This document shows positions 44,718-54,822 of a stretch of DNA of 64,000 nt, piece by piece. The position numbers were made by a program, and so were the translations under genes. The first letter of the stretch is position 1. Each line of letters starts with the position of its first letter. The DNA comes from Allofranklinella schreckenbergeri (GTDB lineage Bacteria; Pseudomonadota; Gammaproteobacteria; Burkholderiales; Burkholderiaceae_C): assembly GCF_003703475.1 (NCBI RefSeq), contig NZ_RDQM01000011.1:26405-90404 (forward strand), given 5' to 3'. The notes beneath the pieces were generated by a model. The model was not told where the DNA came from, did not search any database, and worked only from the letters and a program-made list of their open reading frames with translations.

Positions 44718-45644
44718 TCACCCCTGCCCCGCCGGGGCCTCCAGCTTGTACGCCGCCATATGGTCTTGCCCCAGCGCCTTCACCAACAGCGGCAAGGCTT
44801 GCTGGAGCTGTTCGTGCAAGGTGTAGGGCGGATTGACCACCAGCACGCCACTGGCCACCATCCCCGTGCGCTTGGGCTTTTGCCCCGGCACCTTGACGCC
44901 CGACTGGCTGCCGCTTTTGATGCTCAGGCTCGCCATCAAGCTGGGCTTGCCCGCCTGCCGCGCGATGGCTTTGAGCTTGCGCGGCAACTCGTGCGCCTCG
45001 GGGCGGGGGATGATGGGAAACCACACGATGTACGTGCCGGTGGCGAATTTGCGCAGCGCCTCGGCCAGCCAGCGCTGAGCCTGGGCGTAGTCCGTCTTCA
45101 TCTCGTAACTGGGATCGCACAGCGCCAGAGCGCGGCGCGAAGGCGGCGGCAGCAAGCGCAAGCTGCCCGCCCAGCCGTCTTCATGCCAGACCTTGACGCG
45201 GCCCGCGTGCGGCCCCTGCGCCAGATTGCCCTGCAAGGCGCGCATATCGGCGGGCTGCAACTCGAAGGCATGCAAATGGTCTTGCGCGCGCATCAAGGCT
45301 TGCATGATGGCGGGCGAGCCAGGATAGAGCAGCTTGCGCGCGGCGCCATCGGCCTGACCGTCGTTGAGCTGGCGCACCAGCTCCAGGTAATGCGCCAAAG
45401 CGGAAGGCCCCTGAGCCTGCGCCGCGCCCGCTTCGGCCAACAGGCTGCGGATGCCGTGCTGGCTCTCCCCGCTGGTCTGGGCAAAGTCGCCATCGAGCCG
45501 GTACAGGCCGCAGCCCGCGTGCGTATCGATCAAGGCAAGCGCCGTGTCTTTTTGCCGCAAATAGTCGAGCGTGGCGGTCAACACAAGATGCTTGAGAACA
45601 TCGGCGTGGTTGCCGGCGTGGAAAGCGTGGCGATAACTGAACAT
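44718..45644 (-). CDS. rlmJ: 23S rRNA (adenine2030-N6)-methyltransferase
   Basis: The 308-residue protein starts MFSYRHAFHAGNHADVLKH, the unmistakable RlmJ N-terminus. It has the methyltransferase motif DTHAGCGLY and the catalytic LCDPSYE (DPPY-type). It methylates A2030 of 23S rRNA. The ATG at 45644 is used. The 243-bp gap to rplM (45645-45887) is divergent and contains both promoters. Confidence 0.95.
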   Translation of the reverse strand: MFSYRHAFHAGNHADVLKHLVLTATLDYLRQKDTALALIDTHAGCGLYRLDGDFAQTSGESQHGIRSLLAEAGAAQAQGPSALAHYLELVRQLNDGQADGAARKLLYPGSPAIMQALMRAQDHLHAFELQPADMRALQGNLAQGPHAGRVKVWHEDGWAGSLRLLPPPSRRALALCDPSYEMKTDYAQAQRWLAEALRKFATGTYIVWFPIIPRPEAHELPRKLKAIARQAGKPSLMASLSIKSGSQSGVKVPGQKPKRTGMVASGVLVVNPPYTLHEQLQQALPLLVKALGQDHMAAYKLEAPAGQG

Positions 45645-45712
45645 GGCAACGACGATAGCACGCTTCTTGCCGCCCCATTCGGCCAAACCCCGGCGGCGCC
45701 AGCCAACTTGGC

Positions 45713-45718
45713 TACAAT
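45713..45718 (+). promoter_or_regulatory. Possible -10 element of the rplM-rpsI operon
   Basis: TACAAT in the context TTGGCTACAATGCG is the only good -10 hexamer in the 243-bp gap; no clear -35 is seen. It would leave a leader of about 160 nt, where L13 autogenous control could act. Confidence 0.35.
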
Positions 45719-45887
45719 GCGCGGTTTGCAGCGATTTTGCCCCGCAGCAAATCGGGCGGATGCCAAGCTTGTTTTCAAGGCAAGCGCGCCGCCTGCCACC
45801 ACCTAAGAGGCTCCTGCATGCACGCCATGCACAGAAGAGCGCCGACCGTGGCAATAGGGCTGATTTTTTGTTTTAAAAGGAAACCGC

Positions 45888-46316
45888 ATGTCTACATTCA
45901 GCGCAAAACCCGCTGAGGTGCAACATGAATGGTTTGTGATTGACGCCACCGACAAGGTGCTCGGCCGGGTAGCCAGCGAAGTTGCCCACCGTCTGCGCGG
46001 CAAACATAAAGCCATTTACACGCCTCACGTCGATACGGGCGATTACATCGTCATCGTCAACGCATCCAAGCTCAAAGTCACGGGCAACAAGGCCCTGGAC
46101 AAGATGTATTACCGCCACACCGGCCACCCCGGCGGCATCCGCGCCACCAACTTCCGCGACATGCAGGCCAAGCACCCCGGCCGCGCGCTGGAGAAGGCCG
46201 TCAAGGGCATGCTCCCCAAAGGCCCACTGGGTTACGCCATGATCAAAAAGCTCAAGGTCTATGGCGGCCCCGACCATCCTCACTCTGCCCAGCAGCCCAA
46301 AGTGCTGGAAATCTAA
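45888..46316 (+). CDS. rplM: 50S ribosomal protein L13
   Basis: The 142-residue protein matches L13 over its full length: [27 protein letters not shown] at the start and [21 protein letters not shown] later. It is an early-assembly protein of the large subunit. AAAAGGAAA precedes the start. rpsI follows after 12 bp, the conserved arrangement. Confidence 0.98.
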   Translation: MSTFSAKPAEVQHEWFVIDATDKVLGRVASEVAHRLRGKHKAIYTPHVDTGDYIVIVNASKLKVTGNKALDKMYYRHTGHPGGIRATNFRDMQAKHPGRALEKAVKGMLPKGPLGYAMIKKLKVYGGPDHPHSAQQPKVLEI

Positions 46317-46328
46317 GGAGCCACGAAC

Positions 46329-46721
46329 ATGATTGGTGATTGGAACAATGGCACTGGCCGCCGCAAATCCAGCGTGGCCCGTGTTTTCCTGAAAAAAGGC
46401 TCCGGCAAGATCGTGGTCAACGGCAAAGAGATCGAAAACTACTTTGGCCGTCAGACCTCCATCATGATCGCCAAGCAGCCGCTGGTGCTGACAAACCACC
46501 TCGAAACTTTCGATGTGCAAGTCAACGTCTGCGGTGGCGGTGAATCCGGCCAGGCCGGCGCGGTGCGCCACGGCATCACCCGCGCGCTGATCGACTACGA
46601 CGAAACGCTCAAGCCCCAGCTCTCTGCTGCTGGCTACGTGACCCGCGATGCCCGTGAGGTCGAGCGCAAGAAGGTCGGTCTGCACTCCGCCCGCCGCCGC
46701 AAGCAGTTCTCCAAGCGCTGA
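46329..46721 (+). CDS. rpsI: 30S ribosomal protein S9
   Basis: The 130-residue protein matches S9, with [19 protein letters not shown] at the start and the universal C-terminal tail [11 protein letters not shown] that reaches the P-site tRNA. It is the second gene of the rplM operon, and a terminator begins 60 bp after the stop. Confidence 0.98.
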   Translation: MIGDWNNGTGRRKSSVARVFLKKGSGKIVVNGKEIENYFGRQTSIMIAKQPLVLTNHLETFDVQVNVCGGGESGQAGAVRHGITRALIDYDETLKPQLSAAGYVTRDAREVERKKVGLHSARRRKQFSKR

Positions 46722-46780
46722 TGCGCATGGGCTGGCGCGCTGGGCGCTGCCAGCCTGTTTTGCCCAGAGCGAGACACCAC

Positions 46781-46812
46781 AAGCCACAGGCTGCAAAGCC
46801 TGTGGCTTTTTC
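46781..46812 (+). terminator. Rho-independent terminator of rplM-rpsI
   Basis: AGCCACAGGC and GCCTGTGGCT pair around TGCAAA, followed by TTTTTC. Confidence 0.9.
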
Positions 46813-46947
46813 TGTAGCCCTATGCGGCGGGCCTGGCCCAGGCGCGCCTCCTGCGCCGCACTGTCAACCAAGCCGCCCCCAAGCCCCATTTCCGAGAAAA
46901 ACGCTCGAATAAGACGAGCCGATTTCAAAAATTTACAATAGCGCCCC

Positions 46948-48294
46948 ATGGCTGTTTGGACGCTCGGTATCAACCATCACTCGGCCCCGTTGGATTTACG
47001 GGGCCGATTTGCGTACGCACTGGATCAGCTCGCACCGGCCCTGTCCGAGCTGCGCCAGCGCTTGGCCGTCGCCGCGCGCGGCGATGAGAATCAAATAGAA
47101 ACCGCCATTCTCTCCACCTGTAACCGCACCGAAATCTATTGCGCCGCGCCCCAGGCCCTGCCCTGCGCATCGCTGGAATGGTTGGCGCGCAGCGGCGGCA
47201 TGTCCGCCACGGAGCTGTCCACCTACGCCTACACGCACGATGGCGATCTGGCCGCGCGGCACGCCTTCCGCGTCGCCAGCGGGCTGGATTCGATGGTGCT
47301 GGGCGAGGCGCAAATCCTCGGTCAAATGAAAAACGCCGTGCGCGCCGCCGAGCAGGCCGGAGCCTTGGGCGCGACCTTGCACCAACTGTTTCAGCGCAGC
47401 TTTGCCGTGGCCAAGGAGGTGCGCTCCAGCACCGCCATTGGCGAGCACTCCATCAGCATGGCCGCCGCCGCCGTGCGGCTGGCGGGGCAATTGTTTGAGG
47501 ATTTCACACAGCTCAAAGTGCTGTTCGTGGGCGCGGGCGAGATGATCGAGCTGGTCGCCACCCACTTTGCCGCCCAGCACCCGCAAGCCATGGCGGTAGC
47601 CAACCGCACGCTGGAGCGCGGCGAAAAGCTCGCCGCCCGCCTGGGCGCGCACACGCTGCGCATCGGCGAGCTGCCCGATAGCCTGCACGAGTTCGACGTC
47701 ATTGTCTCCTGCACCGCCAGCAGCGTGCCCATCATTGGCCTGGGCGCGGTCGAGCGCGCGCTCAAGCGCCGCCGCAACAAGCCCATGTTCATGGTCGATC
47801 TGGCCGTGCCGCGCGATATCGAGCCCGAAGTGCAGCAGCAGGAAAACGTCTATCTCTACACCGTGGACGATCTGGCGGGCGTAGTGCAGGCGGGCAAAGC
47901 GCATCGCCAGGCCGCCATTGCCCAGGCCGAAGCCATCATCGACAACGGCGTGCAAGGCTTTGCGCGCTGGCTGGAGCTGCGCCAGAGCGACCGGGCCGTG
48001 GTGCCGCTGATCCAGCAACTGCACCAACAAGCGCAGAGCTGGAATGAGCAGGAAGTCGCCCGCGCGCGCAAGATGCTGGCGCGCGGCCAGGATGTGGACG
48101 CCGTCCTCCAGGCCTTGGCCGACAGCGTGGCGCGCAAAATGCTGCACGGCGCCGTCACTGAACTGCGCAATGGCGACGCGCAAGACCGCCAGCACACCGC
48201 CGAGATGGTGTCGCGGCTGTTCCTGCGCAACCATGCCGCCCCAGCCCAAGCGCTGGACGCCCCCAAAGCGCCCATCACGAGCTTGCGCCACTAG
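46948..48294 (+). CDS. hemA: Glutamyl-tRNA reductase
   Basis: The 448-residue protein catalyses the first step of C5-pathway tetrapyrrole synthesis. The active-site Cys lies in ILSTCNRTEIY, and the NADPH-binding domain follows (VLFVGAGEMIELVATHF). The N-terminal regulatory start GINHHSAPLDLRGRFA is conserved. No ribosome site precedes the ATG, and a TACAAT hexamer ends 8 bp before it, so the message may be leaderless. prfA follows, as in many proteobacteria. Confidence 0.96.
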   Translation: MAVWTLGINHHSAPLDLRGRFAYALDQLAPALSELRQRLAVAARGDENQIETAILSTCNRTEIYCAAPQALPCASLEWLARSGGMSATELSTYAYTHDGDLAARHAFRVASGLDSMVLGEAQILGQMKNAVRAAEQAGALGATLHQLFQRSFAVAKEVRSSTAIGEHSISMAAAAVRLAGQLFEDFTQLKVLFVGAGEMIELVATHFAAQHPQAMAVANRTLERGEKLAARLGAHTLRIGELPDSLHEFDVIVSCTASSVPIIGLGAVERALKRRRNKPMFMVDLAVPRDIEPEVQQQENVYLYTVDDLAGVVQAGKAHRQAAIAQAEAIIDNGVQGFARWLELRQSDRAVVPLIQQLHQQAQSWNEQEVARARKMLARGQDVDAVLQALADSVARKMLHGAVTELRNGDAQDRQHTAEMVSRLFLRNHAAPAQALDAPKAPITSLRH

Positions 48295-48358
48295 CGCCCA
48301 TGCCCGCGCCCATGCGCCCCTGATGCCCAACGCTCACGCAACCGGGCCGCGCACCATT

Positions 48359-48435
48359 ATTACAAATCAAAGTAAAATTCACGGCATGATCATCATGCCG
48401 AAACAGGGGCATTTTTTATCCTGATGATTTGCAAA
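48359..48435 (+). repeat. ACAAATCAA-type intergenic repeat, copy 11
   Basis: The ends are ATTACAAATCAAAG and TGATGATTTGCAAAT. The centre contains CGGCATGATCATCATGCCG and GAAACAGGGGCAT followed by TTTTTT; ATGCC can pair with GGCAT before the T-run. It sits in the 169-bp hemA-prfA gap. Confidence 0.8.
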
Positions 48436-48463
48436 TAAACCCAACTCAGCCGGACAACCACCC

Positions 48464-49555
48464 ATGCAAGCCTATATGCAACAACAGCTTGAGCGCTACG
48501 CCGAGCGCCTGGCCGAGCTGGACTTTTTGCTCTCGCGCGAAGACATCATGGCCGATATGCAGCAATACCGCGCCATCGCCAGCGAGCACGCCCAGGTCAC
48601 GCAAATCGCAGGCCGTTACGCGCGCTATCGCGCCTGCCAGGCCGATTGGGAAACCGCGCAAGAAATGCTGGCCGACCCCGCCAGCGATGCCGACACCACC
48701 GCCTTGGCGCAAGAAGAAATCGCCCACGCCAGCGCGCAAATGGCCGAGCTGGAGGCCGAGCTGCAACGCCTGCTGCTGCCACGCGACCCGGACGACGCGC
48801 GCAACGCGTTCATGGAAATCCGCGCGGGCACGGGCGGCGACGAATCCGCCCTGTTCGCAGGCGATTTGCTGCGCATGTACACGCGCTACGCCGCCGCCGT
48901 GGGCTGGAGGGTCGAACTCATCAGCGCCAGCGAAAGCGAGCTGGGCGGCTACAAGGAAGCGGTGCTGCGCATCGAAGGCGAGCAAGTCTATGGCCGCCTG
49001 CGCTACGAATCGGGCGGCCACCGCGTGCAACGCGTGCCGGTGACGGAGACGCAAGGGCGCATCCACACCAGCGCCTGCACCGTCGCCGTGCTGCCCGAGC
49101 CGGACGAGGCCGTGGCCGTGCAGCTCAACCCCGCCGATTTGCGCATCGACACCTTTCGCGCCAGCGGCGCGGGCGGCCAGCACGTCAACAAAACCGATTC
49201 GGCCGTGCGCATCACCCACATCCCCACCGGCATGGTGGCCGAGTGCCAGGACGACCGCAGCCAGCACCGCAACAAGGCCAAGGCCCTGCAAGTGCTGGCC
49301 GCACGCCTGCAAGAAAAAGAGCGCAGCGAGCAAGCCGCCAAGGATGCCGCCCTGCGCAAGGGGCTGGTGGGCAGCGGCGACCGCTCCGACCGCATCCGCA
49401 CCTACAACTTCCCCCAGGGGCGGCTGACCGATCACCGCATCAACCTCACGCTCTACAAACTGCCCGCCATCATGGAAGGCGATTTGCAGGAGGTGCTCGA
49501 CGCCCTGCAAGCCGCGCGCGAGGCCGAGCTGATTGCGCAACTGCAAGCGCAGTAA
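48464..49555 (+). CDS. prfA: Peptide chain release factor 1
   Basis: The 363-residue protein has the catalytic GGQ motif ([18 protein letters not shown]) and an RF1-type stop-codon recognition domain ([20 protein letters not shown]). It terminates translation at UAA and UAG. It is downstream of hemA, the conserved order, but the usual prmC methyltransferase gene does not follow; a repeat element and then nnrS do. Confidence 0.97.
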   Translation: MQAYMQQQLERYAERLAELDFLLSREDIMADMQQYRAIASEHAQVTQIAGRYARYRACQADWETAQEMLADPASDADTTALAQEEIAHASAQMAELEAELQRLLLPRDPDDARNAFMEIRAGTGGDESALFAGDLLRMYTRYAAAVGWRVELISASESELGGYKEAVLRIEGEQVYGRLRYESGGHRVQRVPVTETQGRIHTSACTVAVLPEPDEAVAVQLNPADLRIDTFRASGAGGQHVNKTDSAVRITHIPTGMVAECQDDRSQHRNKAKALQVLAARLQEKERSEQAAKDAALRKGLVGSGDRSDRIRTYNFPQGRLTDHRINLTLYKLPAIMEGDLQEVLDALQAAREAELIAQLQAQ

Positions 49556-49557
49556 AC

Positions 49558-49637
49558 AAAATTTCAATTCAAGGCAGAATTACTTTTATATACAACATGC
49601 CATAACAAGGCAATTTTATTGCCATTGAATTGGAATT
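49558..49637 (+). repeat. ACAAATCAA-type intergenic repeat, copy 12
   Basis: It begins 3 bp after the prfA stop with AAATTTCAATTCAAGG and ends CATTGAATTGGAATT, so both ends carry the AATTCAA variant. ATGCCATAACAAGGCAATTTT gives the TGCC/GGCA hairpin with T-run. Confidence 0.75.
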
Positions 49638-49815
49638 CATTGCCACCAACATCCCCTCAAGCATGTGACGCCCTCCACGCCGTAGGGGTTTGCCTGCGCA
49701 GCACAATAGCGCTCGTTGCCAGGGCGGCATGCCATCAAAGTCGCCGCGCATAGCGCTCGCCCCAAGTCGGGATGGGCGGCAAGGCGCCAGCGGGGACGGC
49801 TCGCCCAGGCACACC

Positions 49816-50086
49816 AGAGCGTGTGATGCACTTTGCGCTCCCCCGCGCTGGCCCCAAAACCGTGTAATCGCAAGGCGGCGCGCGCCGCCAAGGCTGACTT
49901 CCTTGGCAAGCGAGAGGGCGCAGCGAGTGCATGGTTTTGGGGCCAGCCCGAAGGGAGAAGCGCCCCGGCATGCGCATTGCGGCGTTGCCGTCCCCTTGCA
50001 GCCCGCCAGGCTGCGGCGGGGCCAGCGCCTTGCACTGCACACGCCGGGGCGCTCTCGCGGGGGGCGGAAAGTGCATCACACGCTCT
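49816..50086. mobile_element. 271-bp MITE-like element with 19-bp terminal inverted repeats and a nested inverted repeat
   Basis: AGAGCGTGTGATGCACTTT at the left is exactly inverted at the right, AAAGTGCATCACACGCTCT, and the symmetry goes on in CGCTCCCCCGCG/CGCGGGGGGCG. A second 15-bp inverted pair lies inside: GCTGGCCCCAAAACC (49847-49861) and GGTTTTGGGGCCAGC (49933-49947). No ORF that I would support is present. It fills much of the 573-bp gap 49556-50128. The stretch 49638-49815 holds nothing recognised except a short repeated TAGCGCTCG. Confidence 0.65.
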
Positions 50087-50128
50087 AGAGCCCCCATCCC
50101 CGTCTTCTCTGCGACCGGCCCCACTGCC

Positions 50129-51397
50129 ATGTCTGAACTGCTGCACATCCAAGAGCCTGAAACCCCTCGCCCACCCCCACCCGACTGGAACGCGTTTCTG
50201 GAACTGGGCTTTCGCCCTCTCTACCCCGCCGCCTGCGCTTGGGCGGCGCTGTCGGTCATGCTGTGGATCTTCACGCCGCAATGGCTGCTGGGCACGATGA
50301 CGGGCATGCTCTGGCACGCGCATGAAATGCTCTGGGGTTTTGTGATGGCCATTGCGGTGGGCTTTTTGCTCACCGCGGGCGCAACCTGGACGGGTATCAA
50401 CCCGCTCCACGGCAGGCCCCTGGCGGCCTTGGCGGCGCTGTGGCTGGTGGCGCGCATCGGCTTTTTGATTCCTGGGCAGATCGCCTTCTGGATCGCCAGT
50501 GCCAGCGAGCTGCTGTTCTACCTGTGCGCCGCCATCGCCATGGCGCGCGTGGTGCACCGCTCGGGCAGCCAGCGCAATTACGGCGTCGCCCCGCTGCTGC
50601 TGGGCATGGCGCTCAGCGATGCGGCCTACCTCTGGGGCGTGTACCGCGCTATCGACTACGACTTGCTGATGGCGCGCTTTTACACCGGCTTGCTGTGCAT
50701 GGCGCTGGTGGCCATTCTGATCTCGCGGCGCGTAATCCCCTTCTTTGCCTCGCGCGCCGTGCAGGGGCTGGAGATCCCCATGCACCTGCAATCGGGCCGC
50801 GTGCAACTGGCGCTGGGTACGCTGGCCGTCCTCGCCCTGCTGCTGCAATGGAACCATCTTGCCGCCCTGTGCCTGCTGGCCACGGGCCTGATCGCGCTGT
50901 GGCAAGTCATCGCCTGGAAGCCCCATCGCGTGCTGGGCGTGCCGCTGTTGTGGATTCTCTACCTGGGCTACGCTGGACTGGGCGCCGGGCTGGTGGTGGC
51001 CGCACTGCATCTGGCAGCGCCCGCGCTGGATCAATACATGCGCATGGCCTGGCCCGCACACGTCATCGGCATGGCGGGTTTTTCCGTGCTCATCATCGGC
51101 ATGGTCACGCGCACCGCGCTGGGGCATTTGGGCCGCCCGCTCAAAACCGATCGCAGCATGGTCGCCGCCTACGCCCTGGTCATCGCCGCCACCGCGCTGC
51201 GCCTGCTGGCGTTATGGCCTTCTGAATGGACGCTGCATTGGCAGCACGCCAGCGCCACGGCCTGGGCACTGGCCTTTGCCTTGTACCTCTGGCGCTTCGT
51301 GCCCATGCTCATCCGCCCTCGCCCGGATAAACCCTCGGGCACACCAGTCAGCCGCATTCCCCTTCGGCCAGCAGGCAAAGCGCAAAGCGCGCGCTGA
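50129..51397 (+). CDS. nnrS: NnrS family membrane protein
   Basis: The 422-residue protein has about twelve membrane helices and matches the NnrS family of heme- and copper-containing membrane proteins linked to nitric oxide stress. Typical segments are WHAHEMLWGFVMAIAVGFLLTA with a His pair, GRPLAALAALWLVAR and HVIGMAGFSVLIIGMVTRTALGHLGR. It protects iron-sulfur enzymes during NO exposure. NsrR often controls nnrS, but the upstream region here is filled by a MITE-like element and no NsrR site is visible. Confidence 0.9.
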   Translation: MSELLHIQEPETPRPPPPDWNAFLELGFRPLYPAACAWAALSVMLWIFTPQWLLGTMTGMLWHAHEMLWGFVMAIAVGFLLTAGATWTGINPLHGRPLAALAALWLVARIGFLIPGQIAFWIASASELLFYLCAAIAMARVVHRSGSQRNYGVAPLLLGMALSDAAYLWGVYRAIDYDLLMARFYTGLLCMALVAILISRRVIPFFASRAVQGLEIPMHLQSGRVQLALGTLAVLALLLQWNHLAALCLLATGLIALWQVIAWKPHRVLGVPLLWILYLGYAGLGAGLVVAALHLAAPALDQYMRMAWPAHVIGMAGFSVLIIGMVTRTALGHLGRPLKTDRSMVAAYALVIAATALRLLALWPSEWTLHWQHASATAWALAFALYLWRFVPMLIRPRPDKPSGTPVSRIPLRPAGKAQSAR

Positions 51398-51482
51398 AAA
51401 CGATTTGGCCCATTGTGCATACGAAGGGCTGCGCCGTGCACTCTAAAATCTCGCCCTCTCCCACTCGCGCCAACACCCTCCC

Positions 51483-52475
51483 ATGACCATCCGCCGCCGC
51501 CAATGGCTTGCCCTGCATTTGCAATTTGCCGCTGCCCTGGCGGCAGGGGCGCACTGGCCGCTGGCGCAGGCCGAAGAGGCTGGCCCAGTGCGCTTGCTGG
51601 TGGGCTATCCCCCAGGCGGCGGCACGGATGCCTTGGCGCGCCTGCTGGCCCAGCATTTAAGCCAGGAGCTGGGTGTCACCATCGTGGTGGACAACCGCCC
51701 CGGCGCGGCGGGCCAGATCGCCGCGCAAGCGCTCAAGACCTCCTCGCCCGATGGGCGCACGCTGCTGCTCTCGCACGATCACACTATCAGCATCTTGCCC
51801 CAGGTGCTCAGACGCCCCGGCTTTGACGCCCATACAGACTTCCAGCCCGTCGCGGGCATTGCCACCTTCGTCAATTGCGTGGCCGTTGCCAGCAGCCATC
51901 CGGCCCACACGTGGCAACAGTTCGTGGAATGGCTGCACGAGCAGGACAAGCCCTCCATGCTGGCCTTTGGCGTGCCAGTGCCTGCCTCCACGCCGGAATT
52001 TCTCGTCCACCGCCTGGCGCAAAAGTACGAAAAAAACCTCATGGCCGTGCCCTATCGCGGCAGCGCCCCCATGCTGACCGACCTGCTCAACGGGCAATTG
52101 CAAGTAGGTATCGCCGCCATTCAGGACTTCATGGAGCTGCACCAGGCTGGCAAAGTCCGCATCCTCGGTGTGCTCGGCAGCCAGCGCCAAAGCGCTCTGC
52201 CGACCATTCCCACACTGGCCGAAATGGGCATTGAGGGCTTTGAGAGCGTTCCCTTTTACGGCCTCTACGCCCCATCCGGCATCGACATGCAGTGGGTGCA
52301 GCGGTGGGAAAAAGCCGTGCAAAAAGTGCTGCAAAAACCCGGCGTGCATCAAAAAATCCACGACTGGGCCATGACCGCCTGCTACATGGATCACTCGGAA
52401 CTTGATTCGCGCGAGCGCATGCACAGCCAAGTCTGGAGCCGCATCATCCACGACAACGGCTTTGCACCACGCTAA
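51483..52475 (+). CDS. Bug/TctC-family extracytoplasmic solute-binding protein
   Basis: The 330-residue protein has a signal peptide ending near PLAQAEE and the Bug-family start VRLLVGYPPGGGTDALARLLAQ, then VVDNRPGAAGQIAA and a PTLAEMGIEGFE segment. These bind carboxylates. No tctA/tctB lies nearby, so it is one of the many orphan Bug proteins of Burkholderiales. The ligand is unknown. It stands 85 bp after nnrS. Confidence 0.9.
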   Translation: MTIRRRQWLALHLQFAAALAAGAHWPLAQAEEAGPVRLLVGYPPGGGTDALARLLAQHLSQELGVTIVVDNRPGAAGQIAAQALKTSSPDGRTLLLSHDHTISILPQVLRRPGFDAHTDFQPVAGIATFVNCVAVASSHPAHTWQQFVEWLHEQDKPSMLAFGVPVPASTPEFLVHRLAQKYEKNLMAVPYRGSAPMLTDLLNGQLQVGIAAIQDFMELHQAGKVRILGVLGSQRQSALPTIPTLAEMGIEGFESVPFYGLYAPSGIDMQWVQRWEKAVQKVLQKPGVHQKIHDWAMTACYMDHSELDSRERMHSQVWSRIIHDNGFAPR

Positions 52476-52598
52476 CGCCCCACGCCACCGCCACCCTTGC
52501 CCCGCTGCCTACGCGCAGGCCATCAGCCCCAGCCCAGGCGAATCGGCGCAACAAGGCGATGGCTTGATGGGGCCGCCCCCCACTCCCACCCCCATCCC

Positions 52599-53441
52599 AT
52601 GCTCCACTACCCCGCCATCGACCCCGTCGCCTTCACCATCCCCCTGCCCATTGTGGGCAGCCTCTCCGTGCACTGGTATGGCCTGACCTACCTCGTCGGC
52701 TTCGTCCTGTTTCTGCTGCTGGGTCGCCAACGCCTGCGCCAGCAGCCCTACGCCCGCTTCATGGAACAAGGGCGCTGGAGCGCGCGCGATGTGGAAGACC
52801 TGCTGTTCATCGGCGTCATTTGCATCATCCTGGGCGGGCGGCTGGGCTACGTGCTGTTCTACAAACCCGGCTACTACCTCAGCAACCCGCTGGAAATCCC
52901 CATGATCGGCAAAGGCGGCATGGCCTTTCACGGCGCGCTGATCGGCTCCATCGTCGCCATGCTCTGGTTTTGCTTCACGCGCAAACGCCGATTCTGGGAA
53001 GTGGCCGACTTCGTCGCCCCCTGCGTCCCCCTGGGCTTTGCCGCCGGGCGCATCGGCAACTTCATCAACGGCGAGCTTTGGGGCCGTCTGGCCTCGCCCG
53101 ATCTGCCCTGGGGCATGGTCTTTCCCCACAGCGGCACCCTGCTGCCGCGCCACCCCTCGCAGCTCTACCAATTCCTGCTCGAAGGGCTGCTGCTCTTTGC
53201 CATCCTCTGGCTGTACGCGCGCAAACCGCGCCCCAGCTTCAAGGAAGGCCGCGTGGCCGCCCTCTTTCTCATCGGCTACGGCGCTCTGCGCTTTATCGCC
53301 GAATTCTTCCGCGAGCCAGACAGCTTCCTGGGCCTGCTTCCCCTGGGCATGAGCATGGGCCAATGGCTGTGCCTGCCCATGATGGCAGGCGGCATCGCCA
53401 TCTGGATCTGGGCGGGCAAACGGCGCGCCATCAGCCCCTGA
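52599..53441 (+). CDS. lgt: Prolipoprotein diacylglyceryl transferase
   Basis: The 280-residue inner-membrane enzyme attaches diacylglycerol to the lipobox Cys of lipoproteins. It has seven membrane helices, the HGALIGSI segment with the essential His, and the Lgt signature [14 protein letters not shown]. The ATG at 52599 gives the usual start [12 protein letters not shown]; upstream in-frame starts would add an unlikely Pro/His-rich extension. Confidence 0.96.
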   Translation: MLHYPAIDPVAFTIPLPIVGSLSVHWYGLTYLVGFVLFLLLGRQRLRQQPYARFMEQGRWSARDVEDLLFIGVICIILGGRLGYVLFYKPGYYLSNPLEIPMIGKGGMAFHGALIGSIVAMLWFCFTRKRRFWEVADFVAPCVPLGFAAGRIGNFINGELWGRLASPDLPWGMVFPHSGTLLPRHPSQLYQFLLEGLLLFAILWLYARKPRPSFKEGRVAALFLIGYGALRFIAEFFREPDSFLGLLPLGMSMGQWLCLPMMAGGIAIWIWAGKRRAISP

Positions 53442-53514
53442 TGCGTCCCTGACACATCCTTGACGCCCCCTTGATCTGCCCCTCCGATTGCCCCTTTTCA
53501 CACCAACCACCGTT

Positions 53515-54468
53515 ATGACCACCCAACTCCAAGCCCTCAAGCAAACCACCACCGTCGTGGCCGATACCGGCGACTTCCACCTGCTGCAAACCTACCAGCC
53601 GCAAGACGCCACCACCAACCCCTCGCTCATCCTCAAAGCCGTTCAAAAACCCGAATACGCCGACCTCGTCGCCGACGTGCTCGCCCACACCCAGGGGCAA
53701 GACATGGCCGAGCGCATGGACCGCCTCATCGTGCGCTTTGGCGCCGAAATCCTGCGCACCATCCCCGGGCGCGTCTCAACGGAAGTCGATGCCCGCCTGA
53801 GCTTTGACGCCAACGCCACCCTCACCCGCGCCGAACGCCTCATTGAGCTCTACCGCGCCAGTGGCATAGACACCCAGCGCGTGCTCATCAAAATCGCCGC
53901 CACCTGGGAAGGCATCCAGGCCGCGCGCGCGCTCGAACAACGCGGCATCCGCACCAACCTCACCCTGCTGTTCTCCCTGCCCCAGGCCATCGCCTGCGCC
54001 GAAGCCAAAGTGCAGCTCATCTCCCCCTTCGTTGGCCGCATCTACGACTGGCACAAAAAACAAGCCGGCAGCGCCTGGGACGAAGCCGCCCACGCCGGCG
54101 CCAACGACCCCGGCGTGCAATCCGTGCGCCGCATCTTCGACTACTACAAACACTTCGATATCCGCACCGAAATCATGGGCGCGAGCTTTCGCAACACCGG
54201 CCAAATCCTCGCCCTCGCCGGCTGCGACCTGCTCACCATCAGCCCTGAGCTGCTCGAACAACTCGCCGCCACCCCCGGCGACGCCCCCCGCATGCTCGAC
54301 GCCGCCGCCAAAGCCCAGCCGCAAACCTTTGTGCAATACGACGAAGCACAATTTCGCTACGCCCTCAACGCCGATGCCATGGCCTGCGAAAAACTCGCCG
54401 AAGGCATCCGCGCCTTTGCCGCCGACGCCATCAAGCTCGAGCACATCCTGCAACAGCAGGCTGCATAA
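53515..54468 (+). CDS. tal: Transaldolase
   Basis: This 317-residue type-1 transaldolase belongs to the non-oxidative pentose phosphate pathway. The Schiff-base Lys lies in [15 protein letters not shown] and the conserved NLTLLFS follows. [12 protein letters not shown] near the N-terminus is also typical. It is 73 bp after lgt. A pair of repeats and a terminator follow. Confidence 0.96.
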   Translation: MTTQLQALKQTTTVVADTGDFHLLQTYQPQDATTNPSLILKAVQKPEYADLVADVLAHTQGQDMAERMDRLIVRFGAEILRTIPGRVSTEVDARLSFDANATLTRAERLIELYRASGIDTQRVLIKIAATWEGIQAARALEQRGIRTNLTLLFSLPQAIACAEAKVQLISPFVGRIYDWHKKQAGSAWDEAAHAGANDPGVQSVRRIFDYYKHFDIRTEIMGASFRNTGQILALAGCDLLTISPELLEQLAATPGDAPRMLDAAAKAQPQTFVQYDEAQFRYALNADAMACEKLAEGIRAFAADAIKLEHILQQQAA

Positions 54469-54518
54469 AAGCCGCCTGGTTGAAACCGCTTGGTTAAAGC
54501 CACTTTCCCCGAACACCA

Positions 54519-54596
54519 ATTTACAAAACAAAAGGAAAAGCCAATTCAAACCCAAAGCGCCGAAAAGGCAGGATTTTCATTCCCTTGATCGATAAA
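54519..54596 (+). repeat. ACAAATCAA-type intergenic repeat, copy 13 (degenerate)
   Basis: It starts ATTTACAAAACAAAAGG and ends CCCTTGATCGATAAA, with GCGCCGAAAAGGCAGGATTTTC in the centre. The similarity is clear but both ends are worn. It is adjacent to copy 14. Confidence 0.55.
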
Positions 54597-54600
54597 ACAC

Positions 54601-54679
54601 CAATCTTCCAAACAGAAAAAGCAAGGCTATGCGCATCAAGCCAAAACAGGGCAGTTTTATTTCCTATTGATTTGTAAAA
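54601..54679 (+). repeat. ACAAATCAA-type intergenic repeat, copy 14
   Basis: The left end CAATCTTCCAAACAG is worn. The right part GCCAAAACAGGGCAGTTTTA followed by TTTCCTATTGATTTGTAAA is an excellent match. It lies in the 354-bp gap between tal and the large surface protein gene. Confidence 0.7.
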
Positions 54680-54709
54680 CACTTTGAAAACCCAACCACA
54701 CGGCGCATG

Positions 54710-54746
54710 AAAAAGCCCTGAAGGCCAAACACCTTCAGGGCTTTTT
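54710..54746. terminator. Bidirectional rho-independent terminator
   Basis: AAAAAGCCCTGAAGG pairs with CCTTCAGGGCTTTTT around CCAAACA. The A-run and T-run make it work in both directions, between tal (plus) and the large surface protein gene (minus). Confidence 0.92.
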
Positions 54747-54822
54747 CGTCTCTGAGGAGCCACCCGCAAGCAGCCCCTCAGCATCTCAACACCGGCGGGG
54801 GAAACACTCCCCCACCCCGCCA

